Source: Glebionis coronaria (lineage: Eukaryota > Streptophyta > Magnoliopsida > Asterales > Asteraceae). From it: 64,000 bases of DNA. Both the position numbers and the translations under genes were made by a program. Shown piece after piece: positions 61,960-64,000 of the stretch (positions are counted from its first letter, which is position 1; each line of letters opens with the position of its first letter). Below the pieces are notes generated by a model, which saw nothing but the letters and a program-made list of their open reading frames with translations, had not been told where the DNA came from and did not search any database. The DNA lies in contig JANFOE010002216.1 of NCBI GenBank assembly GCA_025667525.1, positions 33,412 through 97,411 on the forward strand, written 5' to 3'.

Positions 61960-62230
61960 TCAGTTATTTGTTTATCATGGATGTGGGATTGTTGATCATG
62001 GAATGAAGATTGCTTGTGTGTGTGTAGTTTTACTGGCGGCTGTGTGTTTTCCCCGTAGGTGGGTTTTTTGGAAAATAAAGAAAAAATGGGAAAAAATGGT
62101 TTTAACCTAAGATATATAGGTGCGGTATCAAAACACATGTTTTGGGAAATTGCAGCCCAATTTTTGAAATTGCGTTTTCGTAGACTAATTTTGGTAAGTT
62201 TTTGAGTTTTTTTAGCTAACAAACAATTTC
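61960..62230. other. Upstream region of the acidic fragment
   Basis: No gene supported. Short open frames on both strands overlap here and have no domain. Confidence 0.3.
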
Positions 62231-62299
62231 TATTGGTTTAGAAGTGCCATGTCACATATGTGTGGGATTAGAGGTGTGGTATCAAGTCATAATAATACC

Positions 62300-62300
<1 letters not shown>
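62231..62300 (-). repeat. Terminal module shared by two Helitron-like ends (copy 2)
   Basis: Same block as 23145-23220, again ending ACCTATATA next to a TA tract. It suggests that the gene fragments to its left (down to about 55.9 kb) may lie in a second Helitron whose 5' end is here. The matching hairpin/CTAG end was not found. Confidence 0.65.

Positions 62301-62380
<80 letters not shown>
62301..62380. repeat. (TA)n microsatellite, about 80 bp
   Basis: Pure TA run between the shared terminal module and the CTAG end of the next Helitron. Confidence 0.95.
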
Positions 62381-62381
<1 letters not shown>

Positions 62382-63945
62382 TAGCCTTTAGACCCGTCTG
62401 GTGGACGGGCTAGCTTTAAGAATATATTTTTAATGAAAATTGAAGTTATGTATGTTTCTATTAGAAGTTTATTTTATGTAGTGTTAGTTATAACATTAGT
62501 ATTTTAATAATGTAGCATAGAATGGACAAAAATAATGTAGTTTAAAATATTTTATTTATTTAAGAATATTATAAGTTAATTGAATTTGCATACGTTAACG
62601 TTATTAATAAGTTTGTTACATTAAATTTTTTTAGAATTTTAATAATATTATATAAATATTTTATAGTATTTTTGAATTTTATGAAATAATACATTTTGTA
62701 TATGTTAATGTTATGGATAACTTTTTTACATTATTTGTTTTTTAAAATAATATTATTGTTAAGTTTTTTTTGTTAGCAAAAACATTATTGTTAAATATGT
62801 TTTACAAATGATTTTGTTTTATAAACTCTGTGGTAAAGTGTATTCTAGCAAAAGTAAGCCCAAAAAGCTCATTCCTGATATTATTTTTTGTCACGTGTAT
62901 AATATAGCAACATTATATAGGCCAGTCCAAAACTTGACAGTCCGAATATCTAAAAATATTTTTAGTAAGTCAAAATATTGTGAATCATTTGTAATTCCTA
63001 TTTTCTTTTTGAAGCACTTTATGGAAACCCTTTAATAAATTACACGTGTCATTTTTTTAGAATTGTGTATTTAAGGCATCATTTGTAATTCCTATTTTAT
63101 TTTTGAAACATTTTATGGAAACCCTTTAATGAATTACATGTGTCATTTTTATAGAATTTAGCATTTAAGGCATTGTTTCACCATTATTCCTTATATATTT
63201 TTGTAGAATTTTGTATTTATGGCATCATTTGTAATTCATATATATATTTTTATAGAATTTTGTATTTAAGGCTTCATTTGTAATTCCTATTTTCTTTTGG
63301 AACCATTTTATGGAATCATTTTTATAGAATTTTGTATTTAAGGCATTGTTTCACCATCATTCCTTATATAGTTTTATTGAATTTTATATTTAAAGCATTA
63401 TTTGTAATTCCTATATATATTTTTATAAAATTTTGTATTTAAGGCATCATTTGTAATTCCTATTTTCTTTTTGATGCATTTTATAGAAACCCTTTAATGA
63501 AATACATGTGTCATTTTTATAGAATTTTGTATTTAAGGCATTGTTTCACCATCATTCTTTATATATTTTTATAAAATTTTGTATTTATGGCATCATTTGT
63601 AATTCCTATATATATTTTTATAGAATTTTATATTTAAGGCATCATTTGTAATTCTTATTTTCTTTTTTAACCATTTTATGAAATCATTTTTATAGAATTC
63701 TGTATTTACGGTATTATTTCACCATCATTCCTTATATATTTTTATAAAATTTTGTATTTAAGGCATCCTTTGTAATTCCTATATGTATTTTTATAGAATT
63801 TTGTATTTAAGGCATCATTTGTAATTCCTATTTTCTTTTTGAAACATTTTATGGAAACCTTTTAATGAATTACATGTGTCATTTTTATAGAATTTTGTAT
63901 TTAAGGCATTGTTTCACCATCCTTCCTATATAAGGGTTTTTGATT

Positions 63946-63948
<3 letters not shown>
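62381..63948 (-). mobile_element. Non-autonomous Helitron with internal tandem repeats
   Basis: The minus-strand 3' end is a CCCGTC/GACGGG hairpin (62393-62409), 8 bases and CTAG (62381-62384), followed by T. The 5' end on the minus strand is TCAAATCAAAAACCCTTATAT (from 63948). Both sides are TA tracts, so the insertion is A^T inside a (TA)n. It has no coding capacity. The interior from about 62985 is a tandem array. Confidence 0.75.
62985..63930. repeat. Tandem array, unit about 175-195 bp, five to six copies
   Basis: The word TTTGTAATTCCTATTTTCTTTTTGA recurs at about 62989, 63082, 63267, 63448, 63642 and 63817. Each is followed by ATTTTATGGAAACC, GTGTCATTTTTATAG and GTATTTAAGGCAT(T/C). The first interval is half length. 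The units also contain an internal half-repeat (ATAGAATTTTGTATTTAAGGCAT). Confidence 0.85.

Positions 63949-64000
<52 letters not shown>
63949..64000. repeat. (TA)n microsatellite, continues past the window
   Basis: TA run to the end of the window, directly after the 5' terminus of the small Helitron. Confidence 0.95.

Noticed and set aside
55879..62300. A complete second gene-capturing Helitron
   Set aside because: Only the right-hand module is seen. No hairpin/CTAG end was found to the left, so the element is not listed as a feature.

Overview
The window is a piece of a repeat-rich plant nuclear genome, from a eudicot. Asteraceae is an impression from the style of the elements, not a demonstrated assignment. 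The evidence is plant-type LTR retrotransposons of three lineages with textbook primer-binding sites and 5-bp target duplications, Helitrons with CTAG ends, long (TA)n tracts, and decayed exons of plant nuclear genes (a plastid release factor, a DUF810/UNC-13-like protein). I see no intact host gene, no rRNA and no functional tRNA.

Layout. An outer non-autonomous LTR element begins at 1136 (left LTR 1136-2907; right LTR 38284-39626, resuming at 55493-55878). Its short interior is interrupted at 4100 by a Ty1/copia element of SIRE/Maximus type (4101-37835, duplication GTCCC). That copia element is split, just after its reverse-transcriptase YVDD motif, by a Ty3/gypsy chromovirus with 3.4-kb LTRs (10190-32013, duplication TCATC). 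The chromovirus interior contains a probable 9.3-kb Helitron on the minus strand (13946-23230), inserted in a (TA)n tract. This Helitron holds a hAT-like MITE, a small Helitron (16518-17011), a tRNA-derived SINE head and host exon fragments. The outer right LTR is separately split by a nearly intact Athila-type gypsy element on the minus strand (39627-55492, 3770-bp LTRs, duplication GGGAT).

From 55879 to about 62230 lies flanking DNA with decayed minus-strand exons, including a DUF810/UNC-13-like fragment and a long acidic unknown reading frame. It ends in a 70-bp module also found at the right end of the large Helitron. The window closes with a small Helitron (62381-63948) full of 175-195-bp repeats between two (TA)n tracts.

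Function and age. Every large coding region belongs to a retrotransposon: gag, protease, integrase, reverse transcriptase and RNase H, plus an extra ~1-kb-codon reading frame in the copia element. The copia polyprotein is dead (frameshift, catalytic Glu replaced by Lys in integrase, 21.8-kb insertion). The chromovirus is heavily decayed. The Athila element has one in-frame TAG and LTRs differing at about a dozen sites, so it is the youngest large insertion. The most unusual signal is an octamer, CGYTGACA, present about 30 times in the copia element across LTRs, coding and non-coding parts. A second, unrelated short-motif array (ATTCCGRATGA) fills part of the outer LTR.
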